DNA of 5,755 nucleotides from positions 1 through 5,755 of the forward strand of contig JACQNH010000037.1 in assembly GCA_016203175.1 (NCBI GenBank), in the 5' to 3' direction. The DNA is from Candidatus Woesearchaeota archaeon. Lineage in GTDB: Archaea; Nanobdellota; Nanobdellia; SCGC-AAA011-G17; JACQNH01. Positions 1 through 4,124 of this stretch are shown here, piece after piece; the first letter of the stretch is position 1; each line of letters begins with the position of its first letter. The position numbers were made by a program, and so were the translations under genes. The notes under the pieces were generated by a model, which worked only from the letters and a program-made list of their open reading frames with translations, made no database searches and was not told the DNA's origin.

Positions 1-87
1 TATAGGTATAATCATGAAAGGCCGCATATGAGCCTTGATGGATTAACTCCTGCTGAAGTATATTTTGCATTTCATAAATTGTTTTAA
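1..87 (+). CDS. Transposase C-terminal fragment (DDE integrase-core type), cut by window edge
   Basis: Frame 1 is open from the first base to TAA at 85-87 and gives 28 residues beginning YRYNHERPHMSLDGLTPAEV. The YNxERPHxSLxGLTPAEVY pattern is the characteristic C-terminal end of rve/DDE transposases of the IS3 and IS481 type, just after the catalytic glutamate helix. The catalytic D, D and E residues are outside the window, so activity and exact family cannot be judged. An identical copy lies at 5669-5755 on the other strand. The gene converges on the HIT gene to its right. I am sure of the transposase class and unsure of the IS family. Confidence 0.85.
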   Translation, partial: YRYNHERPHMSLDGLTPAEVYFAFHKLF

Positions 88-141
88 AGAAGGTTAAAAT
101 TAGAGAATAAAAAGGTGCCATATCTATTGGACTAGTGCATT
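1..141. repeat. Left arm of a perfect 141-bp terminal inverted repeat (IS 3' end)
   Basis: Compared base by base, positions 1-141 are identical to the reverse complement of 5615-5755. Identity stops at 142 (a) against the complement of 5614 (g). The arm contains the final 28 codons and stop of a transposase (1-87) and about 54 bases of non-coding IS end (88-141), which finishes near ggactagtgcatt. The simplest reading is that the window begins inside one copy of a multi-copy IS whose 3' end faces inward. The window edge coincides with the repeat edge, so the arm length may reflect assembly overlap and not the element's true extent. Confidence 0.95.
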
Positions 142-517
142 ATTTTGGTTTTATTGCACTAGAATCAAGGTTTTCTTTGATTTTATCTCTTATTTTAAGT
201 ATTAATTCTTGAGAAATTTTAAAATCTTCATAAGGAGCATAATTTTCACCCCATCTTTTATCAAAAAACTCAAAACCTTCAAATATTCTTTTTTCTTTAT
301 ATCTTGGAATAAGGTGAATATGTAATTGAGGATTAACATTTCCTAAAGAAGCATAATTAAATAAATCAGGCTTAAATAATTGTTTTAAAACATCTCTCAA
401 ATTTTTAGCAATTTTAAAAAGTTCTTCTTTTTCATCATTTGTCATATCAAACAAATCGATAACATTTCTTTTACATTTTATTATGCATCTTCCTAAATAG
501 CATTGATTTTCATGCAA
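140..517 (-). CDS. HIT-family nucleotide hydrolase/transferase (start uncertain)
   Basis: This is a histidine-triad protein of the COG0537 type, which act on nucleoside phosphates such as diadenosine polyphosphates or adenylated compounds; the substrate cannot be told from sequence. Counting from the TTG at 517, residues 62-73 read NPQLHIHLIPRY. Aligned with the FHIT pattern HxHxHxxPR, the first His is Gln (Q64), the nucleophilic His is H66 and the third is H68, so catalysis should be intact. The TTG start is doubtful. The same frame is open upstream to 574 after a TAG (575-577) and encodes AERLLINEYKHWIIY, which looks like the first strand of the HIT fold (W, then LHENQCYLGRC). No ATG, GTG or TTG lies in that extension; ATT at 545-547 is the best non-standard candidate. 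The extension overlaps the end of the DUF4346 gene by a few bases in the -1 frame. The stop TAA (140-142) uses two bases of the IS arm. Confidence 0.85.
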   Translation of the reverse strand: MHENQCYLGRCIIKCKRNVIDLFDMTNDEKEELFKIAKNLRDVLKQLFKPDLFNYASLGNVNPQLHIHLIPRYKEKRIFEGFEFFDKRWGENYAPYEDFKISQELILKIRDKIKENLDSSAIKPK

Positions 518-567
518 ATAAATTATCCAATGTTTGTATTCATTAATTAATAATCTTTCAGCCTTCT

Positions 568-912
568 TTAAAAACTAATCACTCCTTCATCATCTTGTAT
601 ATACTCTAAATTATTTTTAATTGCAAAAGCAGCCTTAGTCAATTCTTTTCCCAAATAACAGGCATGTTGCAATGAAGAAATTAAACCTAGTCTTAAAATT
701 GTATAGTAAACCTCTTGAGGGGTTTTTCCTGTTATAATTTTCTCAACAACATTATTTCCTTTGCAATAACCAGCTTCAATTAATCTTTTTTCTTTATCAA
801 CTTTAATTAAAAAATAACCTTTAGGATCATATTTCCATTCTTTACCTTCATCGTAACTTCCTTTAATAGTTTCAGTATTCTCTTTTGTAGATGATTTAGG
901 ATATAAAGCCAT
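568..912 (-). CDS. DUF4346-type archaeal protein
   Basis: A soluble 114-residue protein. The stretch from residue 26 (W26, then DPKGYFLIKVD at 29-39), GKTPQEVYYTI (62-72), HACYLGKEL (83-91) and YIQDD (104-108) matches my memory of the DUF4346 domain. In archaea that domain occurs alone or attached to pterin-related enzymes such as the MJ0107 type, and near archaeal thymidylate synthase. Its biochemical role is not established, and no catalytic residue can be assigned; H83 and D29 are conserved-looking polar positions. ATG at 910-912 follows the upstream stop by one base (TAA-A-ATG), which argues for coupled translation. The first 20 residues are Ser/Thr/Lys-rich and probably disordered. The end (AGT TTT TAA) sits over the open frame of the HIT gene, raising the possibility of frameshifting or an assembly indel (see findings). 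Confidence 0.75.
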   Translation of the reverse strand: MALYPKSSTKENTETIKGSYDEGKEWKYDPKGYFLIKVDKEKRLIEAGYCKGNNVVEKIITGKTPQEVYYTILRLGLISSLQHACYLGKELTKAAFAIKNNLEYIQDDEGVISF

Positions 913-913
913 T

Positions 914-1375
914 TTATTTAGATTTATACTCTATTACAATATTATCCCCATCTCTCATAAAATAATTCTCAAAATCAGTATTTTCCTTTCCATTAACAGT
1001 CATTTTTAAAGTTCCTTTATCACTACAATAATCAAAAATACAATCTTTACTAAATTTTTTACCCCATATTTTAAAGAAATATCCTAAAACAACTGTTGTT
1101 GCAGTTGGTCTATTATTTTCCATATGTAATGTTCCGGTATTGTCATGGGTGTGTATTGATTGATGTACACTTCCAAGCCCAATACTTTCAGAGATATCAA
1201 TATCTTTTCCATCAATAATTATCTTTAAAATTGGATGCCAGTGAATAGGCCCGTTTGGAATCCCTTCTATTACTGTTGCTGATGTTATATTTCCATCACT
1301 TGTAGAAAAAAAGATAAATCCAAATATCACTATTAATGCAATTCCACCGATAACAGCATATTTTGTTTGGCTCAT
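914..1375 (-). CDS. Membrane-anchored, extracytoplasmic His-rich protein (possible metal binder)
   Basis: The 153-residue protein starts with a short N-terminus and one hydrophobic segment (about residues 7-24), followed by a polar domain that would lie outside the membrane as a signal anchor. The domain has a striking histidine set: HWH (45-47), H71, and IHTHDNTGTLHME (74-86, with H75, H77 and H84). C112 and C117 (DCIFDYC) could form a disulfide or join a metal site. The C-terminal part (TLKMTVNGK...DGDNIVIEY) has a beta-strand pattern resembling a small immunoglobulin or cupredoxin-like fold. I recognise the HTHD...GxxHxE pattern as recurring in archaeal hypothetical proteins but know no assigned function. 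Copper or zinc binding is inference from residues only. It begins one base after the rpoN stop (TAA-A-ATG) and ends one base before the DUF4346 start, so it is inside the operon. Confidence 0.7.
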   Translation of the reverse strand: MSQTKYAVIGGIALIVIFGFIFFSTSDGNITSATVIEGIPNGPIHWHPILKIIIDGKDIDISESIGLGSVHQSIHTHDNTGTLHMENNRPTATTVVLGYFFKIWGKKFSKDCIFDYCSDKGTLKMTVNGKENTDFENYFMRDGDNIVIEYKSK

Positions 1376-1376
1376 T

Positions 1377-1571
1377 TTAAGTTTTTTTGAATTTAGCTAC
1401 AGTATCTATTAAGTCTACATGCCCCATAAATAAAGCCCTGCAGCAATATCTTTTAAGACCTAAAGAATCTAAAACTTTAACTACTTCTTCTTTCTCTACT
1501 CTTTGTTTATACTCTTCCCATAAATGTGATACAGGCTTTCCACACGAAGGACATCTCATCATTATTATCAT
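1377..1571 (-). CDS. rpoN: DNA-directed RNA polymerase subunit N (Rpb10)
   Basis: This is the small zinc-binding subunit of archaeal RNA polymerase, equivalent to eukaryotic Rpb10, which holds the alpha-like subunits (D/L) to the large subunit during assembly. From the ATG at 1569-1571 the product has 64 residues. It begins MIIMMRCPSCG, aligning with the family pattern MIIPVRCFTCG. The zinc ligands are C7 and C10 (CPSC) and C43-C44 (RYCC), the family's atypical CxxC...CC site. DSLGLKRYCCR and HVDLID are also diagnostic. A TTG nine bases further upstream (1578-1580) is in frame but adds only three residues not expected in the family, so I prefer the ATG. Archaeal rpoN usually follows rps9 directly; here two small membrane genes intervene. 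Confidence 0.96.
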   Translation of the reverse strand: MIIMMRCPSCGKPVSHLWEEYKQRVEKEEVVKVLDSLGLKRYCCRALFMGHVDLIDTVAKFKKT

Positions 1572-1599
1572 TTTAATCAATATAATAGACTTTTATTAA

Positions 1600-1610
1600 C
1601 TTTTTAAAAT
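1600..1610 (-). promoter_or_regulatory. Candidate TATA box for rpoN
   Basis: On the minus strand this reads ATTTTAAAAAG. Its centre is about 34 bases before the rpoN ATG, so transcription would start near 1579 and give a leader of fewer than ten bases, normal for archaea. The spacer is very AT-rich, so a chance match is quite possible. If real, rpoN and the genes after it can be made independently of the ribosomal protein genes. Confidence 0.4.
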
Positions 1611-1642
1611 TAACTGTTTTAGGGTAATGTGTATAGCCCCCA

Positions 1643-1668
1643 GACATATGTCACTTGGTTACATACGT
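1643..1668 (-). other. Hairpin in the GC-richer spacer upstream of rpoN
   Basis: Bases 1614-1685 are visibly GC-richer than their surroundings and hold no convincing gene. On the minus strand ACGTATGT (1668-1661) can pair over eight positions with ACATATGT (1651-1644) around a nine-base loop. The single irregular pair is G-U in minus-strand RNA but would be A-C on the plus strand, so the fold favours a leftward transcript. GACATATGTC (1643-1652) is also a 10-bp palindrome, so a protein site is an alternative. GTTTTAGG occurs on both sides, at 1616-1623 and 1667-1674. It could be the end of the membrane-gene transcript, a leader element or a small RNA. No RNA family is recognised. Confidence 0.4.
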
Positions 1669-1685
1669 TTTAGGTTAGCCTCAAT

Positions 1686-1832
1686 CTATGCATTTAAACT
1701 GAAATAAACCAATACAATTTCCAGTATCGCTAATGCTGTAGAAAGATTCGTTTTCTTTAGGTAGATACTTACAGAAATAGCTATTAAATTTATTAAAGCT
1801 AAGATAAATAATAATCCTTGTATAAAGTTCAT
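1686..1832 (-). CDS. Tiny two-helix membrane protein, 48 residues
   Basis: Starting at ATG 1830-1832 the product is 48 residues, beginning MNFIQGLLFILALINLIAIS. It has two hydrophobic stretches (about residues 4-24 and 31-46) with a short KKTN turn between, so it should be a helical hairpin in the membrane. A longer reading in the same frame reaches 1940 but only runs through the neighbour in another frame. The ATG is supported by a strong ribosome-binding site (GAGGTGG, five bases upstream) and by an ATGA overlap with the preceding gene's stop. No family is recognised. The coupling implies it is made with, and may associate with, the preceding membrane protein. Confidence 0.65.
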   Translation of the reverse strand: MNFIQGLLFILALINLIAISVSIYLKKTNLSTALAILEIVLVYFSLNA

Positions 1833-2023
1833 TTTAACCACCTCGATAAGAAAGTTAAGATAAAACCAACTAAAGCTACTATACTCCCCCCTAACCATTG
1901 TAGAGTTATATTTCCAATAGAAGAAATACCAATCCCCCACAAAACAAAGCCTAAACTTCCTATAACAATTACAATTAAAGCAAGTAAATCATTTGGTCTT
2001 AACTCTATCATTTCTTCTTTCAT
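1829..2023 (-). CDS. Small membrane protein, 64 residues
   Basis: A 64-residue product with a short charged N-terminus (MKEEMIELRPND) and two transmembrane segments (about 13-33 and 40-60). Glycine is frequent (GSLGFVLWGIGISSIGN), and the end is basic (SRWLK). AAAAGGAG lies just before the ATG, with only one base between GGAG and the start. That is closer than usual, so M5 could be the true start. The TGA stop overlaps the next ATG (ATGA, 1829-1832). It is not recognised as a known family. Its position between rps9 and rpoN is unusual, because those genes normally adjoin in archaea. Confidence 0.7.
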   Translation of the reverse strand: MKEEMIELRPNDLLALIVIVIGSLGFVLWGIGISSIGNITLQWLGGSIVALVGFILTFLSRWLK

Positions 2024-2267
2024 ACTCCTTTTGTTATTTCACTTCTTTTTATTCTTTATTGTGCTACATCTTAATATAACCATCTAAGAAAAAATCGAAA
2101 ATCTTTCATAGAAATTCAAAAGATTATCAAAATTTTAGAGTTCAATATAAAGGTTAAAATAAATCTTTAAAAATCCTTCAGAAAACTTATTAAAAGTTAC
2201 ATGTTAATTTTTGTCTTTAAGCCAATAAATACAATAAAATTGCTTTTAATTTTTTTACATAATCTCA
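2024..2267. other. Non-coding spacer between uS9 and the membrane-protein pair
   Basis: This 244-base gap is extremely AT-rich and has no convincing gene on either strand. The open frame on the plus strand at 1818-2087 is composed mostly of the antisense of the membrane genes. On the minus strand the stretch just after the uS9 stop contains ATTTTATTGTATTTATT (2242-2226), which could act as an archaeal T-rich terminator. The part nearest 2023 can hold a promoter for the small genes. No repeat or RNA family is seen. Confidence 0.6.
2072..2078 (-). promoter_or_regulatory. Candidate TATA box for the small membrane-protein genes
   Basis: The minus strand reads TATATTA here, within GGTTATATTAAGATG. 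The centre is about 52 bases from the ATG at 2023, predicting a transcript start near 2050 and a leader of about 27 bases that includes the AAAAGGAG ribosome-binding site. It is a weak call, since similar AT-rich strings occur by chance in this spacer. Confidence 0.35.
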
Positions 2268-2666
2268 CTATCTATATGACTTCTGTCTAGCCCTTCTTGG
2301 TTTAGAATCACAGCCTTTATGAGGTTCATTAAATCTCACATCAGAAATTAATAAATGTCTATCGTAATTCAAAAATTCTTGTTTTAATTGTTTTGAATTT
2401 GTAAACTGTACCAAAGCTCTTGCAATTGCTTGTCTAACAGCTTCAGCTTGTGACTGTATCCCCCCACCATAAACCTTTACATTAACATTTACTTTTTTTG
2501 TATTTTCACCAGCAATCATTAAAGGCTCTAAAATTCTTAACCTGCATAACTTAGGATAAAAAGTTTCTAAATTTTGAGAATTTATTCTAATTATTCCTTT
2601 ACCTGGTTTTAAAACAGCTCTTGCAACTGCTAACTTCCTTTTCCCAATTGTATTAATTACCTTCAT
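2268..2666 (-). CDS. rps9: 30S ribosomal protein uS9
   Basis: Ribosomal protein uS9 sits in the small-subunit head, and its C-terminal tail reaches the P-site tRNA. From ATG 2664-2666 the product has 132 residues. Family markers seen are TIGKRKLAVARAVLKPGKG near the N-terminus, REPL-like ILEPLMIAG, VKVYGGGIQSQAEAVRQAIA in the middle, YDRHLLISDVR, and the signature basic tail ending RARQKSYR. The start is fixed by its ATGA overlap with the uL13 stop and by family alignment; the same frame is open upstream to a TTG at 2690, but that adds residues alien to the family. It is the third gene of the ribosomal block and is followed by a 244-base gap instead of rpoN. Confidence 0.97.
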   Translation of the reverse strand: MKVINTIGKRKLAVARAVLKPGKGIIRINSQNLETFYPKLCRLRILEPLMIAGENTKKVNVNVKVYGGGIQSQAEAVRQAIARALVQFTNSKQLKQEFLNYDRHLLISDVRFNEPHKGCDSKPRRARQKSYR

Positions 2667-3076
2667 TCTTTGTATCCTATATGTTTGCAAATCTCCAAAA
2701 GTGTTACAAATTTCATATTTTTAAGTTTTTTCTTATGTGCTCTTTCAATACTAATTGGTTTTTCTTTTAAACCATCTGGTAATCCTACAAAACATTTTAT
2801 TCTTTTAAAAGCAATTTCACCTTTAAATTGTTTATACGGTAACATCCCTCTTATTGTTCTCCTCATCAATAAGTCAGGTCTTCGGGGATAATACGGTCCA
2901 TGATGCGGCTCACCCCTATGAATCCTTTGTGTATACCTCTTAATTAAAAATTCTTTATTACCTGTAATTAATGCCTTTTCACAATTTATTATATTTACTT
3001 CATTTCCCAATAATGCTTGCTTAGCTGCAAAAGCTGCCATTCTTCCTAAAATCAAATCAGTTGCATCAATTATCAT
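2663..3076 (-). CDS. rpl13: 50S ribosomal protein uL13
   Basis: This 137-residue protein of the large subunit binds 23S rRNA early in assembly. Diagnostic segments are IIDATDLILGRMAAFAAKQAL at the N-terminus, VNIINCEKALITGNKE (27-42), the central HRGEPHHGPYYPRRPDLLMRRTIRGMLPYK region in the usual place, and a KCFVGLPDGL segment typical of the archaeal/eukaryotic form. Its length is normal for archaea. The ATG lies one base after the eL18 stop (TAA-A-ATG), and its own TGA overlaps the uS9 ATG, so all three ribosomal genes look translationally linked. Confidence 0.97.
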   Translation of the reverse strand: MIIDATDLILGRMAAFAAKQALLGNEVNIINCEKALITGNKEFLIKRYTQRIHRGEPHHGPYYPRRPDLLMRRTIRGMLPYKQFKGEIAFKRIKCFVGLPDGLKEKPISIERAHKKKLKNMKFVTLLEICKHIGYKE

Positions 3077-3077
3077 T

Positions 3078-3437
3078 TTAACCTATTATTCTTATTTTTT
3101 TTCCCTTTGGATTTTCCTTCATTAACTGTTCTATAGTTAAGGCTTTTCCTGCTTTGTTTATCTTTTCTTTAGCTCTTTCAGAGAATTTGAAAGCTGCTAT
3201 TTTAATCTTCTTTTTTAATTCTCCTGTTGATAATACTTTTCCAGGAATTAAAGCAATTTCATCATCTTTAGTATATTTGTTTATTTTATCTAAATTAGCC
3301 TCTCTTCTAATTCTTGTTGGCTTGTTTAAATCTAAAGCAACTCTTTTCCATAATTTGACATTTTCCTTTCTACCTAATCTTTGAAGCTCTATAATTAAAG
3401 CCTTTAACTTAGGATTAGTTGGTCCTGTATGTTTCAT
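3078..3437 (-). CDS. rpl18e: 50S ribosomal protein eL18
   Basis: This large-subunit protein is shared by archaea and eukaryotes and absent from bacteria, so it is good evidence for the archaeal origin of the window. The 119 residues show TNPKLKALIIELQRLG (7-22), WKRVALDLNKPTRIRREANLDKI, the conserved IPGKVLSTGELKKKIKIAAFKFSERAKEKI stretch and the ending NPKGKKIRIIG. It is the first gene of the leftward block. The ATG at 3435-3437 lies about 26 bases from the TATA centre, so the mRNA should be leaderless or nearly so, which explains the lack of a ribosome-binding site. Confidence 0.97.
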   Translation of the reverse strand: MKHTGPTNPKLKALIIELQRLGRKENVKLWKRVALDLNKPTRIRREANLDKINKYTKDDEIALIPGKVLSTGELKKKIKIAAFKFSERAKEKINKAGKALTIEQLMKENPKGKKIRIIG

Positions 3438-3458
3438 GACTTAAAATGCTTTAAAAGC

Positions 3459-3475
3459 TATTTAAATGGTTTTCG
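3459..3475 (-). promoter_or_regulatory. BRE/TATA promoter of the ribosomal protein block
   Basis: On the minus strand CGAAAACC (3475-3468), a purine-rich TFB-recognition-like element, directly precedes ATTTAAATA (3467-3459), close to the archaeal TATA consensus TTTAWATA. The TATA centre is 26 bases before the eL18 ATG, the distance expected if transcription starts at or next to the start codon. It is the clearest protein-gene promoter in the window. Confidence 0.75.
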
Positions 3476-3494
3476 TTTTAAGTTTTTTAATAAT

Positions 3495-3510
3495 CAGAAA
3501 CCTTATTAAT
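3495..3510 (+). promoter_or_regulatory. BRE/TATA promoter of the 105-residue unknown gene
   Basis: CAGAAACC (3495-3502) is followed by TTATTAAT (3503-3510). The centre of the latter is 26 bases before the ATG at 3533, again predicting a leaderless transcript. It is arranged back to back with the ribosomal protein promoter, the two TATA boxes being about 44 bases apart. Confidence 0.6.
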
Positions 3511-3532
3511 TAGCCCCATTGCATCTTAAGTT

Positions 3533-3850
3533 ATGGGAGAATTTGATAAAGCAAAGCGTATTATAGGTTTAGTACATGTTGCTATTGAGTATTACAATTT
3601 TCGTGGGTTAAAAAAAGAGACAATAATACAGGTTTATAATCAAATTTATGGTAGTGAATTTGGGATTATCGATGAAGCTTACCTTGAGAAATTCCATCAT
3701 ACTGCAGGAGCGGATTTTATAATCGACGTCCGAGGCCTTTATACCCTAAGACAGAAAGGGATACGTAAAGAACGTTTAGAAGAATCTTTAAGAGAATTAA
3801 ATAAACTTACAGATGGTCACTTAGACGATTTCTTTAAAAAAGAAGAATAA
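3533..3850 (+). CDS. Unknown protein, 105 residues, mostly helical
   Basis: I do not recognise this protein. It is soluble and charged with no signal or membrane segment. Residues 5-38 (AKRIIGLVHVAIEYYN, then LKKETIIQVYNQIYG) and 75-105 (KGIRKERLEESLRELNKL...DDFFKKEE) look helical, with a middle section (DFIIDVRGLYTLRQKG, 61-76) that resembles a beta-hairpin or wing. That arrangement could be a winged-helix-like nucleic-acid binder, but no clear recognition helix is seen, so this is only a suggestion. The ATG matches a well-placed upstream promoter, and codon use resembles its neighbours, so it is very likely real. It is divergent from the ribosomal protein block and followed after 45 bases by tRNA-Ile. 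Confidence 0.8.
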   Translation: MGEFDKAKRIIGLVHVAIEYYNFRGLKKETIIQVYNQIYGSEFGIIDEAYLEKFHHTAGADFIIDVRGLYTLRQKGIRKERLEESLRELNKLTDGHLDDFFKKEE

Positions 3851-3863
3851 TTTTAATAAAAAG

Positions 3864-3873
3864 TTTTATATAA
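3864..3873 (+). promoter_or_regulatory. TATA box of tRNA-Ile
   Basis: TTTTATATAA is a near-perfect archaeal TATA box, preceded by the A-rich AAAAAG that can serve as BRE. Its centre is about 27 bases upstream of tRNA position 1 (3896), the standard spacing. It is the strongest TATA match in the window. Confidence 0.8.
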
Positions 3874-3895
3874 TCTCTTTCGACTTTTAATTCAG

Positions 3896-3996
3896 GGGCC
3901 CATAGCTCAGCTTGGCTAGAGCATCGGTCTTATATGACCGCTTTCGGTATATTCTAAGAAAGCCGAAGGTCCTGTGTTCAAATCACAGTGGGCCCA
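3896..3996 (+). tRNA. tRNA-Ile(UAU), intron-containing
   Basis: The cloverleaf was built by hand. Acceptor GGGCCCA (3896-3902) pairs with TGGGCCC (3989-3995), and discriminator A is at 3996 with no encoded CCA. The D stem is GCTC/GAGC (3905-3908/3919-3922). The anticodon stem TCGGT/GCCGA (3924-3928/3962-3966) ends in a T-G pair. The T stem CTGTG/CACAG flanks loop TTCAAAT. The anticodon at 3931-3933 is TAT, so it should read the Ile codon AUA. The acceptor and D-arm sequence (GGGCCCATAGCTCAG) closely resembles archaeal tRNA-Ile, supporting isoleucine identity. A 26-nt intron follows position 37. Most archaea decode AUA with a CAU tRNA modified to agmatidine, so this is a rare type. AUA codons are common in the genes here, so demand for this tRNA should be high. 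Confidence 0.9.
3935..3960 (+). other. tRNA intron at position 37/38 (bulge-helix-bulge)
   Basis: The precursor folds into the canonical substrate of the archaeal tRNA splicing endonuclease. CTTA (positions 32-35, 3929-3932) pairs with TAAG in the intron (3955-3958), giving a four-base-pair central helix. It is flanked by three-base bulges TAT (3933-3935) and AAA (3959-3961). Cutting after the second base of each bulge removes 3935-3960 and restores a seven-base loop CTTATAA. Inside the intron, GACCG and CGG...TC can form a short helix with loop CTTT. The intron is too short to hold a C/D-box guide RNA. Confidence 0.88.
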
Positions 3997-4005
3997 TTTA
4001 TTTTT
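3997..4005 (+). terminator. T-rich terminator after tRNA-Ile
   Basis: TTTATTTTT directly follows the discriminator base. Archaeal RNA polymerase stops at such T-runs without needing a hairpin, and the next tRNA has its own candidate TATA box, so the two tRNAs may be separate units. Confidence 0.5.
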
Positions 4006-4012
4006 AGGTTAA

Positions 4013-4021
4013 GTTTAAAAA
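4013..4021 (+). promoter_or_regulatory. Candidate TATA box of tRNA-Glu
   Basis: GTTTAAAAA is centred about 29 bases upstream of tRNA-Glu position 1 (4046), slightly longer than the usual spacing. GGTTAA just before it is a poor BRE match. It is plausible as an own promoter, but readthrough from tRNA-Ile would also serve. Confidence 0.5.
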
Positions 4022-4045
4022 TGGAATTTAATTAAAACAGATTAA

Positions 4046-4120
4046 GCTCCCGTAGTTTAGTCCGGTCCAGAATTCTGGATTTTCAATCCAGAGACTCGGG
4101 TTCGAATCCCGGCGGGAGCA
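4046..4120 (+). tRNA. tRNA-Glu(UUC)
   Basis: Acceptor GCTCCCG (4046-4052) pairs with CGGGAGC (4113-4119), with discriminator A at 4120 and no encoded CCA. Anticodon stem CTGGA/TCCAG (4075-4079/4087-4091) encloses loop TTTTCAA, giving anticodon TTC (4082-4084) for Glu GAA/GAG. The T arm is TCGGG-TTCGAAT-CCCGG, with one G-T pair at its base. The GTCCGGTC D-loop and the overall pattern match archaeal tRNA-Glu. There is no intron: the anticodon loop is already seven bases. Confidence 0.95.
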
Positions 4121-4124
4121 GAAC

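Noticed and set aside
82..93. TTTTAAAGAAGG in the IS arm also occurs on the minus strand near 562-573
   Set aside because: A 12-base AT-rich match in this composition can be chance; flanking bases diverge at once, so it is no evidence that the IS touched the DUF4346/HIT junction.
1387..1599. Plus-strand open frame of 70 codons opposite rpoN
   Set aside because: It is the antisense of a clear rpoN gene with conserved zinc motifs; its predicted protein has no family features.
1833..1940. N-terminal extension of the 48-residue membrane protein up to 1940
   Set aside because: The extension only reads the neighbouring gene in another frame; the ATG at 1832 has a good ribosome-binding site and an ATGA overlap.
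1818..2087. Plus-strand open frame of 89 codons opposite the small membrane genes
   Set aside because: It mirrors two coupled minus-strand genes that have ribosome-binding sites and coherent membrane segments. No promoter or start signal supports the plus frame.
2670..3384. Plus-strand open frames opposite uL13 and eL18, and a minus frame (4292-4543) opposite the transporter
   Set aside because: All lie within strongly conserved genes on the other strand and lack their own signals.
3935..3960. Intron as a C/D-box guide RNA like that in archaeal tRNA-Trp
   Set aside because: It is only 26 bases long and has no C box (RUGAUGA) or D box (CUGA) pair.
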